DNA of 64,000 nucleotides, from positions 1 through 64,000 of the forward strand of contig NZ_QCXY01000001.1 in the NCBI RefSeq assembly GCF_003347495.1. Direction: 5' to 3'. A program made the translations under genes and the position numbers. The DNA is from Pleomorphovibrio marinus (GTDB lineage Bacteria; Bacteroidota; Bacteroidia; Cytophagales; Cyclobacteriaceae). Below, in pieces: positions 61,960 to 64,000 of the stretch. Position 1 is the stretch's first letter. Each line of letters opens with the position of its first letter. The notes under the pieces were generated by a model, which was given only the letters and a program-made list of their open reading frames with translations, did no database searches and was not told where the DNA came from.

Positions 61960-62645
61960 AAGAAAGAGAAACCAAAATCATCCTGACCGAAGATGGCTCC
62001 CACTCTGTATATCTTCCAGAAATCAACGAAAGCTATCATTCAACCAACGGTGCTTACAGGGAATCCATCCATGTATTTTTGCTTTATGGGTTAGAGGCCT
62101 GGTTCAATAGAAACCAAGGAAAGTTTCCCATCAGAGTTTTTGAAGTGGGCTTTGGCACTGGCCTTAATGCCTGGCTTACCCTAATTTGGTCTGACCAATT
62201 CAAGGTGCCTCTACTCTACCACACGTTGGAGCCATTTCCTCTTAACGAGGAGGTTTATAGTCAGTTAAATTATTCCACATTGGACGAAACTCTTACCCAT
62301 TATCGCCCCTATTTCAAAAGGCTACATCAAATGAGCTGGGAGGAGGGTAAAGCTATAAACGAGTATTTTAATATTAAAAAGGATAAAAAAACATTAGAAG
62401 AAGCCAAACTTTATCCAGCTGACATCGTGTTTTTTGATGCGTTTTCCCCTAAAAAACAACCCGAATTATGGGAACCTGAAGCACTGCATAAAGTAGTTGA
62501 AAGTATGAACCCAGGGGGAGTATTGGTAACCTATTGTGCCGCCAGTAAGGTAAAGAAGTCCCTAAGTTCCTTAGGGCTTTATCTGGATAAGGTTCCGGGC
62601 CCTCCGGGAAAAAAAGAAATGACCCGAGCATGGAAATTGGAATGA
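61956..62645 (+). CDS. mnmD: tRNA 5-methylaminomethyl-2-thiouridine methyltransferase (MnmD)
   Basis: This 229-residue methyltransferase is the MnmD (MnmC N-domain, DUF752) type that finishes mnm5s2U at tRNA wobble positions. The SAM site FEVGFGTGLNAWL (residues 64-76) is followed by DIVFFDAFSPKKQPELW and GGVLVTYCAASKVKKSL, and the C-terminus is GPPGKKEMTRAWKLE. It is a stand-alone methyltransferase without the FAD domain. Start ATG 61956 overlaps the ispF stop. Confidence 0.92.
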   Translation: MKERETKIILTEDGSHSVYLPEINESYHSTNGAYRESIHVFLLYGLEAWFNRNQGKFPIRVFEVGFGTGLNAWLTLIWSDQFKVPLLYHTLEPFPLNEEVYSQLNYSTLDETLTHYRPYFKRLHQMSWEEGKAINEYFNIKKDKKTLEEAKLYPADIVFFDAFSPKKQPELWEPEALHKVVESMNPGGVLVTYCAASKVKKSLSSLGLYLDKVPGPPGKKEMTRAWKLE

Positions 62646-62779
62646 GGTAATAAGGCAAAACGAAAATGTCACAATTAGTGAAGAATAAAAATCTTATTAA
62701 ATCCCTCTATATCCCAGTAATTATCGGAACCGGTGCAGGTCGTGACAAGTGGCGAGCACTAAAAACCAATAATTAAGCC

Positions 62780-63313
62780 ATGAAACCAATAAAATGTGGT
62801 ATCCTACAAACAATTCTGTGTGGGGCATTCTTTTCGCTATTATCCTGCAGCTCAGCACCTGAAAAACAATCCAAGGAAAAGGACCTGGAAAAAGAGACTC
62901 CTCGGGAGACTTCCCAACCCGAACATGGAGAAATCTGGGAATATGTTTCTCCTGAAAAACAAAAACAGACAAGGTTTAGATCAGGTAGAAAAGTTTATGA
63001 AGCCTATTTCGACAATAACAACAAGGTTAGCAATAATATATTCCCGGAAATTACTGATGCTTTCCTTCATGAGGATAAATATTATTTGAAAATTGTCCTT
63101 CCCTTCCCATTAAAGGGGGAAATCCAATTTGAAAACAATAAAGGCAAACCACTTTATGCAACAGAGATTGATAGTCAGATCATACAACTTTCATTGCATG
63201 AGGTGTTGGATTTGGAAGGTTTCAGGTTGAAAATGAATTATTTCCCAGCCCAAAATGACACGATATTGGCTTGGAAAAAAGAGGTAGATCTAAAAATTGT
63301 ACCGGGATACTAA
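62780..63313 (+). CDS. Lipoprotein of unknown function
   Basis: This 177-residue lipoprotein has the lipobox LLSC (Cys23), a charged low-complexity linker (KQSKEKDLEKETPRETSQPE), then a strand-rich domain (SGRKVYEAYFDNNNKV, YYLKIVLPFPLKGEIQFENN, YATEIDSQIIQLSLHEVL). I do not recognise it. It begins 134 bp after mnmD and is followed immediately by a terminator. Confidence 0.7.
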   Translation: MKPIKCGILQTILCGAFFSLLSCSSAPEKQSKEKDLEKETPRETSQPEHGEIWEYVSPEKQKQTRFRSGRKVYEAYFDNNNKVSNNIFPEITDAFLHEDKYYLKIVLPFPLKGEIQFENNKGKPLYATEIDSQIIQLSLHEVLDLEGFRLKMNYFPAQNDTILAWKKEVDLKIVPGY

Positions 63314-63349
63314 AAAAAAACCGGCTCCTATTTTGGAACCGGTTTTTTT
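63314..63349. terminator. Bidirectional terminator between two convergent genes
   Basis: An A-tract, CCGGCTCC, a short loop, GGAACCGG and a T-tract serve the lipoprotein gene on the plus strand and the CsbD gene on the minus strand. Confidence 0.82.
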
Positions 63350-63357
63350 ACGCTTGT

Positions 63358-63549
63358 CTATAGGGTATCTATGAAGCCTTTGATATCTTCCTTTGCTTTT
63401 CCCGTCTTTTTTTGGATCCTTCCTATCAACTCATCTTCCTCCCCTTCGGCATAGGATAAATCATCGTCGGTAAGATCACCATAATTTTGCTTTAATTTGC
63501 CTTTGACAACATTCCAGTTGCCTTTAAGCTTATCTTTCCATTCACTCAT
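63358..63549 (-). CDS. CsbD family stress protein
   Basis: This 63-residue, highly charged protein matches the CsbD family ([40 protein letters not shown]), which is induced by general stress in many bacteria and of unknown biochemical function. It forms a unit with the PA2169-like gene 39 bp upstream. Confidence 0.88.
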   Translation of the reverse strand: MSEWKDKLKGNWNVVKGKLKQNYGDLTDDDLSYAEGEEDELIGRIQKKTGKAKEDIKGFIDTL

Positions 63550-63588
63550 TTGATAATTGGTTTAGGGTTGTTAAAATAAAATATAAAA

Positions 63589-64000
63589 CTAAAGCTCTTG
63601 CTTGAGCCCCTGAAGTTGCTGAATTGCAACTTTAATCAATCGCTGTTGTTCTTGAAGCATGTCTTTTATGTAGGCAGGTAGTTGGCTTTTTGCCAGAGCA
63701 CTTTCATAAACCCTAAGTGCCTGCTTTTCTCCTTCCATGGCATCTGCAATTACATTTTCCTCTGTATTATCGGCCACAAGGGCTTTTGTGGCCAACCAGG
63801 TTCTATGAAAAAAACCTTTCACACTTCCTGAAACTTTTAAATCAAGTCCCATTTTTAGGCCTTCATTTTTAAGTTCTTCCTGAAAAAGTTTTCTCTGCTG
63901 GGAGAATCTTAAAAAGAGGGTGCTGAATTCACCAATCTTAATTTTTTCGGAAGCAGTTTGGTATCCTTCCTCCCCGTCTTCACATATGGCAAGCACCTCT
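63589..64000 (-). CDS. PA2169 family four-helix-bundle protein (DUF2383), partial
   Basis: The C-terminal 137 residues of a four-helix-bundle protein are present; the 5' end lies beyond the window. The frame is open to base 64000 (codon before residue 1 reads Glu), so the Met given at 63996 is a GTG valine, not a start. Helix 1 (ICEDGEEGYQTASEKI), helix 2 (STLFLRFSQQRKLFQEELK) and helix 4 (ENVIADAMEGEKQALRVYES) fit a DUF2383/PA2169-type ferritin-like fold. It is linked to CsbD, another stress gene. Confidence 0.8.
   Translation of the reverse strand, partial: EVLAICEDGEEGYQTASEKIKIGEFSTLFLRFSQQRKLFQEELKNEGLKMGLDLKVSGSVKGFFHRTWLATKALVADNTEENVIADAMEGEKQALRVYESALAKSQLPAYIKDMLQEQQRLIKVAIQQLQGLKQEL

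Noticed and set aside
62666-62776. 36-codon plus-strand frame between mnmD and the lipoprotein gene, beginning MSQLVKNKNLIKSLY
   Set aside because: No promoter, no recognisable composition and no relation to a known family. Upstream bases weakly resemble the dispersed element (AAAACGAAAATGTCACA), but too degenerate to count as a sixth copy.

Overview
The window looks like a chromosomal segment of a Bacteroidota bacterium. The best fit is Cytophagales, family Cyclobacteriaceae (Algoriphagus, Cyclobacterium or Echinicola-like), which is an inference. The evidence is a fused SecDF, BshC (bacillithiol), a type IX secretion (T9SS) type-B cargo with PorP/SprF and OmpA partners, a CrtD-type carotenoid desaturase, an Oar-like TonB receptor, many lipoproteins with Bacteroidota-style lipoboxes, and promoters of the TAnnTTTG type with almost no Shine-Dalgarno sequences. 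I see no rRNA, tRNA, CRISPR array, transposase, prophage or plasmid gene.

Layout. 0-6 kb: a 3-copy tandem repeat next to a GxxExxY nuclease-fold gene, a lipoprotein, an unlisted 39-residue membrane protein with its own promoter, secDF and a small membrane protein. 6-14 kb: an MFS transporter, udk, rdgB, a LOG-family enzyme, an overlapping DUF4382-ribD-msrC unit and a CBM9-like secreted protein. 14-20 kb: a complete RND efflux operon (adaptor, pump, outer-membrane factor). 20-27 kb: dgt, ileS, lspA, crtD. 27-34 kb: an MltF-like transglycosylase and a second RND efflux operon on the minus strand. 34-39 kb: an Oar-like TonB receptor with a fasciclin lipoprotein. 39-43.5 kb: a YhhN-family membrane protein, aspS and an M23 endopeptidase. 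43.6-52.3 kb: a surface/secretion block (double-OmpA protein, PorP/SprF, T9SS type-B cargo, LruC protein and its small lipoprotein partner). 52.6-57.5 kb: a PQQ-type sugar dehydrogenase, two small beta-barrel proteins, a 5-formyl-THF cyclo-ligase and bshC. 57.6-64 kb: a copper ATPase with a small metallochaperone, an M16 protease, ispF, mnmD, a lipoprotein, CsbD and a PA2169-type stress protein cut by the window edge.

The genes are mostly housekeeping and envelope functions, organised as short operons. The most notable non-coding signal is a dispersed ~60-185 bp hairpin-rich element present five times (6281, 9869, 12441, 29821, 59841). In all five cases it lies just 3' of a stop codon, in the sense orientation of the gene before it. 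Two copies sit inside operons (RND pump/TolC and copA/chaperone). Other points worth checking are the GIHH signature of IleS (instead of HIGH), three helically phased half-sites over the copA promoter, an HxC in place of the M23 HxH motif, and the 39-residue small protein.
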